Positions 27,391 through 37,007 of a stretch of 64,000 bases of DNA are shown here, in pieces. Position 1 is the first letter of the stretch; every line of letters starts with the position of its first letter. The translations under genes and the position numbers were made by a program. The DNA lies in NCBI RefSeq assembly GCF_009547075.1, contig NZ_WIPH01000006.1, positions 55,489 to 119,488 of the forward strand. Reading direction: 5' to 3'. This stretch comes from Gluconobacter aidae (lineage in GTDB: Bacteria > Pseudomonadota > Alphaproteobacteria > Acetobacterales > Acetobacteraceae). The notes under the pieces are model-generated. The model was not told the origin of the DNA and ran no database searches. It worked only from the letters and a program-made list of their open reading frames with translations.

Positions 27391-29379
27391 ATGCTCGGAA
27401 AACTCTCCTTATCAGCCATACCGTTGGATGTGCCGATTCTTGTCGGTACATTCCTCGGTGTTGCTGTCATCGGTCTCGCCGTACTGGGTGCTGTCACCTA
27501 TTATGGCAAATGGGGCTATCTCTGGCGTGACTGGCTGACGACTGTCGACCACAAGCGTCTTGCCGTAATGTACATCATTCTGGCGATCGTCATGCTGTTC
27601 CGCGGTTTTGCGGACGCCATCATGATGCGGACCCAGCTCGCGCTGGCTTACAAGGGTAATCCCGGTTACCTGCCACCGCATCACTACGACCAGATCTTCT
27701 CCGCTCACGGCACCATCATGATCTTCTTCATGGCGATGGCGTTCATGACGGGCCTGATGAACCTGGTTGTTCCCCTTCAGATCGGTGCTCGCGACGTTGC
27801 GTTCCCGTTCCTGAACTCGCTCAGCTTCTATATGACGCTGGTCGGTGCCCTGCTGATCAACATCTCGCTGTTCATCGGTGAGTTCGCTCAGTGCGGCTGG
27901 CTGGTTTACCCGCCTCTGTCCGAAATGCAGTTCAGCCCCGGTGTCGGCGTTGACTACTATATCTGGGCCGTTCAGATCTCCGGTGTCGGTACGCTGCTGA
28001 CGGGCGTGAACTTCTTCACGACCATCGTCAAGATGCGTGCGCCTGGCATGGGCTGGATGCAGATGCCGGTCTTCACCTGGACCGCGTTCTGCACGACCGT
28101 TCTGATCATGGTGTCCTTCCCGGTTCTGACGGTGACGCTGGCTCTGCTCAGCCTTGACCGTTACCTCGGCATGCACTTCTTCACGAACGATGCCGGCGGC
28201 AACGTCATGCTTTACCTCAGCATGATCTGGACCTGGGGCCATCCGGAAGTTTACATCCTCGTCATCCCGGCGTTCGGTGTTTTCTCCGAGGTCACTGCAA
28301 CATTCTCCCAGAAGCCGCTCTTCGGCTACAAGACGATGGTGTACGCCACGTGCTCCATCATGGTGCTTTCCTTCGTCGTGTGGGTGCATCACTTCTTCAC
28401 CATGGGTGCCGGTGCCAACGTCAATACCTTCTTCGGTATCATGACGATGATCATCGCCGTCCCGACGGGTGTGAAGATCTTCAACTGGCTGTTCACGATG
28501 TATAAGGGTCGCGTGGAATTCACGGCTCCGATGCACTGGACGCTCGGCTTCATGATCACCTTCTCCATTGGTGGTATGACCGGTGTCATGATGGCTATGC
28601 CGGCCGCTGACTGGATCCTGCACAACTCCCTGTTCCTGATTGCCCACTTCCACAACGTCATCATCGGCGGCGTGTATTTCGGCTACATCGCGGGCATGGG
28701 TTTCTGGTTCCCGAAGGCTTTCGGCTTCAAGCTGAACGAAGCCTGGGGCAAGCGCGCTTTCTGGTGCTGGTTCGTCGGTTTCTACCTGGCCTTCATTCCG
28801 CTGTATGTCCTCGGCCTCGAGGGTATGACGCGTCGTATGAACCACTACGACAACCCCGACTGGTATCCGTGGATGCTTGTTGCTGAAGTTGGTGCAATCG
28901 TTATCGCCTGCGGTATCGTCTGCCAGCTCACGCAGCTCTATGTTTCCATCCGTGACCGCAACCTGCCCGAGAACCTTGATCTGACGGGTGATCCGTGGAA
29001 CGGCCGTACGCTGGAGTGGTCCATTTCCTCTCCGCCGCCGGCTTATAACTTCGCGGTCATTCCTGACATTCATGGTCTCGACACGTTCCACACCGAGAAG
29101 CAGCTGGGTCTGAAGGCTCACGGCAAGCCGCTGGCTCCGATCCACATGCCGAAGAATACATCCGCTGGTGTCTTCATCGGTCTGTTCAGCTTCATCCTCG
29201 GTTTCGCTTCGATCTGGTACATCTGGTGGCTCGCTGCCATCGGCCTGATCGGTATCGTTGCAACCATGATCCTGCGCAGCGCAAACCGCGACGTCGACTA
29301 CTATGTCCCGGTGAGTGAAATCGAGCACAACGAGGAAGTCTATTCCCGTCGTATCGCCGCCGCGCAGGCTGCAGAGTAA
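27391..29379 (+). CDS. cyoB: cytochrome bo3 ubiquinol oxidase subunit I
   Basis: Catalytic heme-copper subunit (662 residues, about 15 membrane helices). Ligands visible: [19 protein letters not shown] (low-spin heme), [17 protein letters not shown] (CuB histidine and the cross-linked tyrosine), [12 protein letters not shown] (two CuB histidines) and [12 protein letters not shown] (high-spin heme and low-spin heme). The quinone-site residues Arg and Asp occur in [13 protein letters not shown]. Seven bases after cyoA. Reduces oxygen to water and pumps protons. Coding is strongly biased toward high expression. Confidence 0.99.
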   Translation: MLGKLSLSAIPLDVPILVGTFLGVAVIGLAVLGAVTYYGKWGYLWRDWLTTVDHKRLAVMYIILAIVMLFRGFADAIMMRTQLALAYKGNPGYLPPHHYDQIFSAHGTIMIFFMAMAFMTGLMNLVVPLQIGARDVAFPFLNSLSFYMTLVGALLINISLFIGEFAQCGWLVYPPLSEMQFSPGVGVDYYIWAVQISGVGTLLTGVNFFTTIVKMRAPGMGWMQMPVFTWTAFCTTVLIMVSFPVLTVTLALLSLDRYLGMHFFTNDAGGNVMLYLSMIWTWGHPEVYILVIPAFGVFSEVTATFSQKPLFGYKTMVYATCSIMVLSFVVWVHHFFTMGAGANVNTFFGIMTMIIAVPTGVKIFNWLFTMYKGRVEFTAPMHWTLGFMITFSIGGMTGVMMAMPAADWILHNSLFLIAHFHNVIIGGVYFGYIAGMGFWFPKAFGFKLNEAWGKRAFWCWFVGFYLAFIPLYVLGLEGMTRRMNHYDNPDWYPWMLVAEVGAIVIACGIVCQLTQLYVSIRDRNLPENLDLTGDPWNGRTLEWSISSPPPAYNFAVIPDIHGLDTFHTEKQLGLKAHGKPLAPIHMPKNTSAGVFIGLFSFILGFASIWYIWWLAAIGLIGIVATMILRSANRDVDYYVPVSEIEHNEEVYSRRIAAAQAAE

Positions 29380-29397
29380 GAGGGGGGCATAAGACTT

Positions 29398-30018
29398 ATG
29401 GCTCACGAAGCAACAATGTCGCCTCTGGCACACGCTGACGATCACGGCGGGGAACATCATCACGAGACCCCGAACGTGTTCGGCTTCTGGCTCTACCTGA
29501 TGACGGACTGCATCCTGTTCGGGTCGATCTTTGCTGCCTTTGCGGTCCTCCGGAACCAGTATGCCGGTGGCCCCTCGGGCAAGGAACTGTTCGACCTGAC
29601 GAATGTGGGGATCGAGACGGCTATCTTGCTGTTCTCGTCCATCACATACGGCTTCGCCTCGCTGAACGCGCTGGCGAAGAACAAGACGATGGTTCTGCTG
29701 TGGCTGGCCGTCACGTTCGTACTGGGTGCTTCCTTCGTCGGTCTGGAACTGAACGAGTTCAGTTCCATGATCGCTGAAGGCAATGGTCCTGACCGTTCCG
29801 CATTCCTCTCGGCGTTTTTCACGCTGGTTGGAACGCACGGTCTGCACGTCACCTGCGGCCTGATCTGGATGGTCGTTCTGATGGTGCAGATGATGGGTCC
29901 GCAGGATCTGTCCGAGCGTATGATGAACAAGCTGGCCTGCCTCAGCCTGTTCTGGCACTTTCTTGACATCGTCTGGATCTGTGTCTTCTCGTTCGTTTAT
30001 CTCGCAGGAGTGATGTAA
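29398..30018 (+). CDS. cyoC: cytochrome bo3 ubiquinol oxidase subunit III
   Basis: A 206-residue membrane protein with five predicted helices of the heme-copper oxidase subunit III family. VFGFWLYLMTDCILFGSIFA, FLSAFFTLVGTHGLHVTCGL and LFWHFLDIVWICVFSFVYL match CyoC. Ribosome site AGAGGGG precedes the ATG at 29398, and its stop overlaps the cyoD start by one base (TAATG). Stabilises the CyoB subunit and contributes to the proton path. Confidence 0.98.
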   Translation: MAHEATMSPLAHADDHGGEHHHETPNVFGFWLYLMTDCILFGSIFAAFAVLRNQYAGGPSGKELFDLTNVGIETAILLFSSITYGFASLNALAKNKTMVLLWLAVTFVLGASFVGLELNEFSSMIAEGNGPDRSAFLSAFFTLVGTHGLHVTCGLIWMVVLMVQMMGPQDLSERMMNKLACLSLFWHFLDIVWICVFSFVYLAGVM

Positions 30019-30347
30019 TGGCTCAGGCACACACAGCCCACGATAGCAGCCATGGCTCCTATTCGGCTTACCTGATCGGCTTCGTTCTGGCCGTGATTCT
30101 GACGGTGGCATCCTTTGCCGCTGTCATGACCCACGCCCTGTCTCCCGGGATGGCGCTGGCCGCACTGACGGTCCTTGCCGTTGTGCAGATCGTCGTCCAT
30201 CTGGTGTTCTTCCTCCACCTGAACACCAGCAGCGAGCAGAGCTGGAACCTGATGTGCTTCATCTTTGCCGCGGCATCGGTGATCGTCATCATCGGCGGTA
30301 CGATCTTCATCATGCACGACACGGCCATCAACATGATGTCCCGCTAA
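30018..30347 (+). CDS. cyoD: cytochrome bo3 ubiquinol oxidase subunit IV
   Basis: A 109-residue protein with three membrane helices. SAYLIGFVLAVILTVASFAA, the second-helix ALTVLAVVQIVVHLVFFLHL and a Trp-Asn turn before the third helix match CyoD. It is the last gene of the operon, followed by a terminator; no cyoE (heme O synthase) follows, so that enzyme must be encoded elsewhere. Confidence 0.98.
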   Translation: MAQAHTAHDSSHGSYSAYLIGFVLAVILTVASFAAVMTHALSPGMALAALTVLAVVQIVVHLVFFLHLNTSSEQSWNLMCFIFAAASVIVIIGGTIFIMHDTAINMMSR

Positions 30348-30369
30348 GGTTTCTTTCGAAACCTGAGGG

Positions 30370-30407
30370 AAGGGCTGGCGGGAGACATCCTGCCAGTCCT
30401 TTTTTTA
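30370..30407 (+). terminator. Rho-independent terminator of cyoABCD
   Basis: AAGGGCTGGCGGG (30370-30382) and CCTGCCAGTCCTT (30389-30401) pair with a few G-T pairs, followed by a T-run. Confidence 0.88.
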
Positions 30408-30463
30408 TGTCTGGTGTCCTTGGTGTTCCAGTCCGGTAAAGGCGTTGAGCCATCGGCCGGACA

Positions 30464-30494
30464 TAAAAAAACCCGGTCTCCTGGAAGACCGGGT
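30464..30494 (-). terminator. Rho-independent terminator of the fdxA operon
   Basis: ACCCGGTCT (30471-30479) and AGACCGGGT (30486-30494) form a perfect stem; on the minus strand it is followed by seven T. Confidence 0.92.
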
Positions 30495-30522
30495 GAAAGA
30501 TGCCGCCAAAGAAAAGTGGGGA

Positions 30523-30855
30523 TCAGTCCTTGTGGGGCGCTTCGGACAGCATGGCGGCCTTGTCGGGCTTGTCTTTCCATTCTTCGGCGTCCGGCATGGC
30601 GTCGATCTTGCGGGTCATGTTCGGCCATTGCGTCGAATATTTCGCGTTGATCTCGATCCATGGGGCGGCGCGGTTGTCGCTGTCCGGGAAGATGGCCTCT
30701 GCCGGGCATTCCGGCTCACACACGCCGCAGTCGATGCATTCGTCAGGATTGATGACGAGGAAGTTCTCGCCTGCGTAGAAGCAGTCTACGGGGCAGACTT
30801 CCACGCAATCCGTGAACTTGCAGCGAATGCAGTTTTCGGTGACCACATAGGTCAT
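30523..30855 (-). CDS. fdxA: ferredoxin FdxA (7Fe type)
   Basis: Small electron carrier with one 3Fe-4S and one 4Fe-4S cluster. In 110 residues the cysteines lie at 9, 12, 17, 21, 25, 40, 43, 46 and 50 ([19 protein letters not shown], then [12 protein letters not shown]), the exact pattern of Azotobacter FdI-type proteins. Third gene of the minus-strand SUV3-like helicase/S4/fdxA order common in alphaproteobacteria, though the CarD-like gene often found next is missing and the operon ends in a terminator. Confidence 0.97.
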   Translation of the reverse strand: MTYVVTENCIRCKFTDCVEVCPVDCFYAGENFLVINPDECIDCGVCEPECPAEAIFPDSDNRAAPWIEINAKYSTQWPNMTRKIDAMPDAEEWKDKPDKAAMLSEAPHKD

Positions 30856-30947
30856 TGACGTCTCCGATCGTCTTGCTGGTCCGGCATCCGGCCGGTTTCA
30901 TCCGAGCGGGATGATATGCGAAGGTTTGGCCTCAGACGCAAGCATCC

Positions 30948-31226
30948 TCAGCCGTCTTCTGTGATGGCTTCATAAAGAAGTGCGGCTTCTTTTGCCGGAC
31001 CGCGGCGTTCACCAAGATCCAAGACGCGCCACACGCGCACTTCTCCGCCAGAAACAGCCGGAAAAGTCAATATGTCGCCAACGTGAAGTTTGGCATGGGG
31101 CTTGCTGGTCGGCTGCCGGTTGATGCGGATGCGGCCCTTGCTGATGATGGCGGCACAGAGGGGGCGCGTCTTGGCGACACGAGCGTAATACAGCCACTGG
31201 TCCAGCCGCTGGTAGTCTTCGCTCAT
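30948..31226 (-). CDS. S4 domain RNA-binding protein (Hsp15-like)
   Basis: A 92-residue protein with an S4 RNA-binding fold: QRLDQWLYYARVAKTRPLCA, then ISKGRIRINRQPTSKPHAKL and VGDILTFP. This is the HslR/Hsp15-type family, which in E. coli binds stalled 50S subunits carrying nascent chains. Its start overlaps the stop of the helicase gene by four bases. Expected to be cytoplasmic and ribosome-associated. Confidence 0.93.
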   Translation of the reverse strand: MSEDYQRLDQWLYYARVAKTRPLCAAIISKGRIRINRQPTSKPHAKLHVGDILTFPAVSGGEVRVWRVLDLGERRGPAKEAALLYEAITEDG

Positions 31227-33820
31227 GGACGGATTTTTTCCCTGAGAGCTGCGAGCGCTGCGAAGGGGCTGTCGGTTCGGGGAGGGGCCGGACGTCTGGG
31301 CGGCGTGTGGTGCGGCGCGGATCTGCGCCGACGTGATGCCCGGGTCTTGCGGTCGTTCAGGATCATGAGCGGACGGGGCGGCCCTGCATGGGCGGATGAG
31401 GGGGCTTCGGCCGGCTGGTGTGCGATGCCGAGGCCTTTGAGAATGGAGGGGAGCATGTCGGCTTTTACGCCCAGTCTGGAGGCCAGGCTGAGTGGGGCGG
31501 CGTGGTCGTGGCGGACCGCGAGCTGGTGCATTTCCGCGATACAGCGTTCCGCAATGTCGAGACGCAGGCCGGTGTCGCCTGCGCGGATCCAGCCGAATTG
31601 ACCGTGGATCTCGCTCCAGGGCAGCGAAACGCGGCCGGGAGCGGTTGGGCGGATCGGGGTCTTGTTGTGCAGGGCATGGAGAAGGCCCAGAAGCGCGAGC
31701 GGACGGGTCCGGAAGAGGGCGGGACAGTAGATCGAGAAACGTCCGACCTCGACGCCTCCCTTGCGCAGTCTGTTTTTCAGGGCCGGGGAAAGAGCGTGGT
31801 CTTCGGGGAGGGTTTCGGTGATGCCACCGTCTTCCATGAGGCGGTGCAGGATCGCGCGGAGCTGGGGTTCGCGTTCGGCGAGGGCCTGACTGCGGTAGAG
31901 AGGCTTGAGATCCCGCTGGATGAGCTGTGCCACAAAGTCCAGCAGGCGCGTTTCGACATGGGTTTTCTGGAAGGTGTCGGTGAACTCGGCCGGGAAAAGC
32001 TGGATGGCGGGGCGGAGCAGGAAGGGGCTTGCGGCGAGGCGGCCGAGGCGTGTGTCTTCCCAGAAGAGTTCGCCGTTTGCTGTGTCCAGTCTGAGGGATG
32101 TGTCGGGTGCGTCCTGCAGCATGCGGATACGACGCGGGATTTCGTGCAGCAGGGCCTTGCGGCCGGCGCGCAGGATGATCTGGCGGTCAGGGCCTGCGGC
32201 GACATCCGTTTCCAGTGTGAAGCCACGGATGCGGCCGATACTGTGGCCTTCGACGAGGACTTCTCCGTCCGGTTTGACGGCGGAAAGCAGGCTGCGGTCG
32301 CTGTCACTGTCGAGGCGGCGAAGGAGCGTTGTGGCGCGGCGGTCCACGAAGCGGGCGGTGAGGCGTTCGTGCAGGGCATCGGAGAGCAGGTCTTCGACTT
32401 CGCGGGCCCGTTCCTGCCACATCGTGGAGTGGCGGCTCCACTCGGTGCGAGCGGCGACGTAGGAGCAGACGCGTACGCCGGTGAGGCGGTGCATCAGCGT
32501 GTCGATATCGCCTTCGGTTTTGGCCAGGCCACGGATATGGCCTTCCATCCAGTTGGCTGGGACGGAGCCTTCCTTGAGCAGATGCATATAAAGACGCGCG
32601 CAGAGACGGGTGTGGCTGTCGTCACCGAGTTTGCGGAAATCGGGGATCTGGCAGACGTCCCAGAGCAGCATGGTGGCGCGTTTGCCCCGGGCGCTCTCGC
32701 GGATGCCCGGATCGAGCATCAGGGATTCGAGTGTGGTGACGTCCGAGACCACGCGGCCTGCTGTCAGGCCACGCAGTGGAGGCGGGCGGGTCAGGCTTTT
32801 GAGCAGGTTTGCGGGGTTGGTGAAGTCCAGCTCGTGGTTGCGCCAGTAGAGGCGCTGGATCGGGTCGAAGCGGTGCTGTTCGACGGCTTCGACGAGGGCG
32901 CTGGACATGGGTGGGCAGTCGGCCGTGGTGCCGAAGGTGCCATCTTTCATGCCGCGTCCGGCGCGTCCGGCGATCTGGGCGATTTCCTGTGGGAACAGGG
33001 GGCGGGGGACCGTGCCGTCGAACTTGCTGAGCTGGGCCAGGGCGACGTGATCGACGTCCATGTTCAGGCCCATGCCGATGGCGTCGGTTGCGACGAGATA
33101 ATCGACTTCTCGGTTCTGGTAGAGCTCGACCTGGGCGTTGCGGGTGCGGGGGCTGAGCTGGCCCATGATGACGGCACAGCCGCCACGACGCCTGCGGATG
33201 ACTTCGGCCAGCGCGTAGACCTCGCTCATGGAGAAGGCGACGATCGCCGAGCGGGGGGGCAGGCGGGAGAGTTTGGTGTGTCCCGTGCTGCTCAGGCTGG
33301 AGAGGCGGGTGCGGATGTCGATCTCGATGCCCGGGACGAGCTTCTGGAGCAGCGGGCGGATGGTTTCTGCGCCGAGGAAAAGAGTCTCGACCGTGCCGCG
33401 TGCGTGGAGCAGGCGGTCCGTGAAGATGTGGCCGCGATCCGGGTCCGAGGCGAGCTGGATTTCGTCGATGGCGACGAACTCCGCCTTGCGGTCCAGCGGC
33501 ATGGCTTCGACGGTGCAGGAAAACCAGCGGGCTCCGGGTGGGACGATTTTTTCTTCGCCCGTGATGAGGGCGACGCTGCGCTCGCCCTTGATTTTGACGA
33601 GGCGCTCGTAGTTCTCCCGGGCCAGAAGGCGCAGGGGGAAGCCGATGATGCCGGACGCATGGGCCATCATGCGCGTTAAGGCATAATGGGTTTTGCCGGT
33701 ATTGGTGGGGCCAAGGGCAGCACGGATGCTGGCTGGCATGGTATGATAGCTGGACGAGGTTCCGTGGAATGCACCCTTCATGTCTGAATGGTCGGGTGCC
33801 TGCGGGGCAAAAGCAAGCAT
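31223..33820 (-). CDS. SUV3-like DEAD/DEAH-box helicase
   Basis: An 865-residue RNA/DNA helicase related to mitochondrial SUV3. Motif I is ALGPTNTGKTHYALTRM (near residue 38), followed by GFPLRLLARENYER, ALITGEEK, the DEAH-equivalent VAIDEIQLASD, and ATDAIGMGLNMDVDH with QIAGRAGRGM (motifs V and VI). In mitochondria SUV3 unwinds RNA for PNPase; in alphaproteobacteria the role is unproven. The last 100 residues are Pro/Arg-rich and probably disordered. ATG 33820 follows GGGAAGG; an internal ATG at 33781 is an alternative. First gene of the three-gene minus-strand unit. Confidence 0.93.
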   Translation of the reverse strand: MLAFAPQAPDHSDMKGAFHGTSSSYHTMPASIRAALGPTNTGKTHYALTRMMAHASGIIGFPLRLLARENYERLVKIKGERSVALITGEEKIVPPGARWFSCTVEAMPLDRKAEFVAIDEIQLASDPDRGHIFTDRLLHARGTVETLFLGAETIRPLLQKLVPGIEIDIRTRLSSLSSTGHTKLSRLPPRSAIVAFSMSEVYALAEVIRRRRGGCAVIMGQLSPRTRNAQVELYQNREVDYLVATDAIGMGLNMDVDHVALAQLSKFDGTVPRPLFPQEIAQIAGRAGRGMKDGTFGTTADCPPMSSALVEAVEQHRFDPIQRLYWRNHELDFTNPANLLKSLTRPPPLRGLTAGRVVSDVTTLESLMLDPGIRESARGKRATMLLWDVCQIPDFRKLGDDSHTRLCARLYMHLLKEGSVPANWMEGHIRGLAKTEGDIDTLMHRLTGVRVCSYVAARTEWSRHSTMWQERAREVEDLLSDALHERLTARFVDRRATTLLRRLDSDSDRSLLSAVKPDGEVLVEGHSIGRIRGFTLETDVAAGPDRQIILRAGRKALLHEIPRRIRMLQDAPDTSLRLDTANGELFWEDTRLGRLAASPFLLRPAIQLFPAEFTDTFQKTHVETRLLDFVAQLIQRDLKPLYRSQALAEREPQLRAILHRLMEDGGITETLPEDHALSPALKNRLRKGGVEVGRFSIYCPALFRTRPLALLGLLHALHNKTPIRPTAPGRVSLPWSEIHGQFGWIRAGDTGLRLDIAERCIAEMHQLAVRHDHAAPLSLASRLGVKADMLPSILKGLGIAHQPAEAPSSAHAGPPRPLMILNDRKTRASRRRRSAPHHTPPRRPAPPRTDSPFAALAALREKIRP

Positions 33821-33879
33821 CTGAAGCCTTCCCGGATGATCTTTATCGGGTGGGACCTGTATTTGAGGAAGAAAGTCTT

Positions 33880-35271
33880 ATGAATCCGCATCCCCGGCTT
33901 CCCTTCGTAACATCTGCCGACGCGGCTTCGGCCCGTCTGGTTCATCTGGTGGCCTGTGAGGACAGTGCGACCGTCTTGCACCTTCTGGGGGAGCATGCGG
34001 CGTTTCTTCAGGGACAGGGATTTTCCGCAAAGGACGGCGCTTTTACACTGCTGCCGGGGGACGGGGGCGTGGGCTCGGCGATTCTATGTGTGGCGTCCGC
34101 ACGCGCCAATGATCCGGTGGTTTTTGGCAAGCTGGGGACAGCTCTGCCGGACGGGGACTGGACGGCGGTGCTCCACGGGCTTGATGAGGGGGCGCTGGAG
34201 AGCGCGCTGCTCGGGTTCTGCATGGGGGCGTATCGTTTCAGTCTGGGCGAGAACAAACCTGTCACGACGCGGATGGTCGTGCCGGATGAGGCGCAGCGGC
34301 TGGTAGCGCTGTCGAAGGCGGTCTGGTTCGGGCGTGACCTTATCAATATGCCCGCCAATCTGCTGGGGCCGCGTGAACTGGCGGATATGGCCGGTGCGGC
34401 GCTGGTGCATCGCGGGGCGAGCGTCAGTCTTGTGGACGGGGATGATCTGCGGAGTGCGTATCCATGCCTGGCGGAAGTGGGCGAGGGGTCGGAGCGCAAG
34501 CCGGTCGTGGTCGTGGCGCGGTGGAAGGTCCGTGAGGGTGCGCCGCGGGTTTCGCTGATCGGCAAGGGCGTGTGTTTCGATACGGGCGGGTACGATCTCA
34601 AGGGCGCGGCGGGCATGTTGCGTATGAAGAAGGACATGGGCGGGGCAGCGCTAATGTTGGCCGTCATGTGTGCTGCGATCGACCTTGGGCTGGATGTGGA
34701 TCTGGAACTGCGTCTGGGCTGTGTGGAGAACAGTGTCTCGGGTCATGCCATGCGGCCTGGCGACGTGCTGCGGACGCGGAGTGGCAAGACGGTCGAGATT
34801 GGCAATACGGATGCGGAAGGGCGTCTGGTGTTGTGTGATCTCATAACGGAGGCGTCTGAAAGCCGTCCGGATGCCATTCTGGATGCTGCAACCCTGACGG
34901 GTGCTGCGCGTGTGGCACTCGGTCCGGATGTGCCCGCGCTGTTCAGTAATGACGATGAACTGGCCTCACTCATTCTCGAATCGGGAAAAACGACCGCCGA
35001 TGTAATGTGGAGAATGCCGCTCTGGCATGGCTATGATGCATGGCTGGATAGTAAAGTGGCCGATTTTGGAAATGTGACGTCCAAACCCATGGCCGGTGCG
35101 ATCACGGCCGCGCTTTATCTTCGGAAATTCGTTCCGGACGGCCAGAAATGGGCGCATATCGACACTTATGCGTGGAATGACGGTGCCCGGCCGGGCCGTC
35201 CCGAGGGCGGAGAAGTGCTTGGGCTTCGGGCAATTCTGGAGAGTTTGTCACGAATTCATAATAATTCCTGA
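33880..35271 (+). CDS. leucyl aminopeptidase family protein (M17)
   Basis: A 463-residue cytoplasmic metallopeptidase removing N-terminal residues from peptides. Metal and catalytic residues of M17 are present: GKGVCFDTGGYDLKGAAGML (Lys, Asp, Lys), MKKDMGGAALML (Asp) and GNTDAEGRLVLCD (Asp, Glu, Arg). ATG 33880 is preceded by GAGGAAG; the longer open frame upstream would overlap the divergent helicase start. The N-terminal third is less conserved, as usual. Divergent from the SUV3-like gene. Confidence 0.93.
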   Translation: MNPHPRLPFVTSADAASARLVHLVACEDSATVLHLLGEHAAFLQGQGFSAKDGAFTLLPGDGGVGSAILCVASARANDPVVFGKLGTALPDGDWTAVLHGLDEGALESALLGFCMGAYRFSLGENKPVTTRMVVPDEAQRLVALSKAVWFGRDLINMPANLLGPRELADMAGAALVHRGASVSLVDGDDLRSAYPCLAEVGEGSERKPVVVVARWKVREGAPRVSLIGKGVCFDTGGYDLKGAAGMLRMKKDMGGAALMLAVMCAAIDLGLDVDLELRLGCVENSVSGHAMRPGDVLRTRSGKTVEIGNTDAEGRLVLCDLITEASESRPDAILDAATLTGAARVALGPDVPALFSNDDELASLILESGKTTADVMWRMPLWHGYDAWLDSKVADFGNVTSKPMAGAITAALYLRKFVPDGQKWAHIDTYAWNDGARPGRPEGGEVLGLRAILESLSRIHNNS

Positions 35272-35574
35272 GCTTCCATAAAGCGTTTCACTCGGCGAAC
35301 AGTGTGGCCGAGCGATGGAGTGTTAAAAGATTAGGGTGTCAAACGCGCTTTAATGAGGCATACGCCCTTTTATCGTTTCGATGCAGAGTCATCGTCTACT
35401 GGATTGTTTTGGAACCCGTATGCTTGCGCATGCGTTTCGAAACACCATCTGAATGCCACTACGGTCTCTCCCGATATGGAGAGGCAGAGACAATTTCACG
35501 TCGACCCTCATCCCGTCGGCTCCTGTTATGGGATCGGACAACAGATGAGGGAGGGACTGCTTAGGAGAGAGATC
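35272..35574 (+). other. intergenic region before the MarR-like gene
   Basis: About 300 bases without a supported gene. A frame of 74 extra codons is open just upstream of the regulator but has no family-like sequence. The last 20 bases hold its ribosome site TAGGAGAGAG. No clear promoter, terminator or RNA gene was recognised. Confidence 0.5.
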
Positions 35575-35976
35575 ATGCCCCAGGCTACCAATGATCAGAT
35601 GCTCAACCTTCTGTGCGACACCATCGTTTCCATGGTGCGTCGTGACGGACCCGACCTTTCGGCCCGCCAGCTTGCCGTTTTCCTGACCTGCTATCTGCGG
35701 GATGGAGCGCATACGGTTCGGGGCCTGGCTCTGGAACTCAAGGTGTCCAAGCCCGCCATCACCCGCGCGCTCGACCGCCTGGGCGAGCTGGATCTGGCAC
35801 GCCGCAAGGTTGATCCGCTGGATCGCCGTTCGGTGCTGGTGCAGCGCACGCTGAAAGGCTCCACCTTCCTGCGTGAAATGCGCGCCGTCATGGCGGAAGC
35901 TTCCGGCACGCGCTCCACGCGCACGGAACGCGCTTCGGCTTCTGTCGAGCGTCTGAGCAGCCGTCGCGCCGGCTGA
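35575..35976 (+). CDS. MarR-like winged-helix transcriptional regulator
   Basis: A 133-residue protein. SARQLAVFLTCYLRDGAHTV then RGLALELKVSKPAITRALDR (residues about 50-69) form a winged helix-turn-helix of the MarR type, with the wing around ARRKVDPLDRRSVLVQRTLK. The C-terminal 30 residues are Ser/Arg/Thr-rich and take the place of the usual dimerisation helix, so it may dimerise differently. ATG 35575 follows AGGAGAGAG. The target genes are unknown; the neighbour is a convergent polysaccharide gene. Confidence 0.8.
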   Translation: MPQATNDQMLNLLCDTIVSMVRRDGPDLSARQLAVFLTCYLRDGAHTVRGLALELKVSKPAITRALDRLGELDLARRKVDPLDRRSVLVQRTLKGSTFLREMRAVMAEASGTRSTRTERASASVERLSSRRAG

Positions 35977-35990
35977 TTTAAGCCGCTGGA

Positions 35991-36962
35991 TTACCAGCGG
36001 TCCTGCACGCGGGTTCCGGCCCGCGTGCAGACATATCCTGTCCATGCAAGCTGTGGCAGGACGATCATCAGGACCATCGTGATGATCTGACCTGTGGCGA
36101 AAGCCGCAGCGCCCCAGAGGGCAAATCCCCAATAGAGACATGTGACGAGCGGGACGGGCAGTCCTGAGCGGACAGCCAGTTGATAGAGATGGCCGCGATG
36201 GGCCTGTGCGAGCCTGTCACCGGCGCGTGCCCGGCGTGCGAGCGTGAAGGTCACGTCCCACAGAACCCCCGAGAGCAGGGCGACGACGAGCACGGCGCTC
36301 CCTGTGCCGAAGCCGGTCATGCCGCCCCAGGCGATGGCGAGACCGACTGGCTGGCTGCCGACATCGCCCATGAAGATCCGCGCTTTGGGGAAATTATAGG
36401 GCAGGAAACTCAGCAGGCAGACGGCGAGCAGGACGAAGGCGACGGGCATGAGGCCCGTGCTGGCGAGGAGCAGAGCGGAAATGGCCATGACGCCAGAGGC
36501 CAGCCCATTGATGCCATCGATGAAATTGAGGGCGTTCGTGATGAAGACGGCAGCGAGCACGAAGGGGATCAGTTCGGGCAGGGTTGCGCCCGTTCCGACG
36601 GCCGCGGCGATTGCCGCCACGAACTGGGCCGCGAGCTTGTAGCGCGCGGGGAAAGGGCGGACGTCATCGAGCCATGAGACCGTGCCGAGGAGGATCATGC
36701 CGACCAGCAGCCCCGTGATGGCGGGAACGATGCGCATCGAGGCATGGGCCTCGTAAAGGGCGGGGGGCAGGCACAGGATGAAGGCGCCGATGATGCCGAT
36801 CCCGCCGCCTTTGGGCGTCGGGCGGGTATGGGAACTGCGGGCGACGGGGTGGTCCAGAACGCCCGCGCGGATCATGAGCAGGATAAGGAGATTGCACAGG
36901 ATAACGGCGGCGATGCAGGCGAGCGTGACGCCGCTGGTCAGGTTCTGGAAAGAAAAGGGCAT
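35991..36962 (-). CDS. polyprenyl-phosphate sugar-1-phosphate transferase (WecA/MraY family)
   Basis: A 323-residue protein with about ten membrane helices. It would start a lipid-linked glycan by moving a HexNAc-1-phosphate from UDP to undecaprenyl phosphate. Signatures: TPKGGGIGIIGAFIL, the Asp-rich loop NALNFIDGINGLASG, and ARIFMGDVGSQPVGLAIA. The His-containing C-terminal loop is RAGDRLAQAHRGHLYQLAV. Divergent from the FlaA1/PglF-like gene 45 bases away, which makes the sugar nucleotide it may use. Confidence 0.9.
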   Translation of the reverse strand: MPFSFQNLTSGVTLACIAAVILCNLLILLMIRAGVLDHPVARSSHTRPTPKGGGIGIIGAFILCLPPALYEAHASMRIVPAITGLLVGMILLGTVSWLDDVRPFPARYKLAAQFVAAIAAAVGTGATLPELIPFVLAAVFITNALNFIDGINGLASGVMAISALLLASTGLMPVAFVLLAVCLLSFLPYNFPKARIFMGDVGSQPVGLAIAWGGMTGFGTGSAVLVVALLSGVLWDVTFTLARRARAGDRLAQAHRGHLYQLAVRSGLPVPLVTCLYWGFALWGAAAFATGQIITMVLMIVLPQLAWTGYVCTRAGTRVQDRW

Positions 36963-37007
36963 GGGACGACTTTATGGGAGGGAGGCTTTTGGCGCTATAA
37001 GGGGCGC

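Noticed and set aside
35304..35564. Small gene in front of the MarR-like regulator
   Set aside because: The frame has no ribosome site and no family-like pattern, and codon use differs from neighbours.
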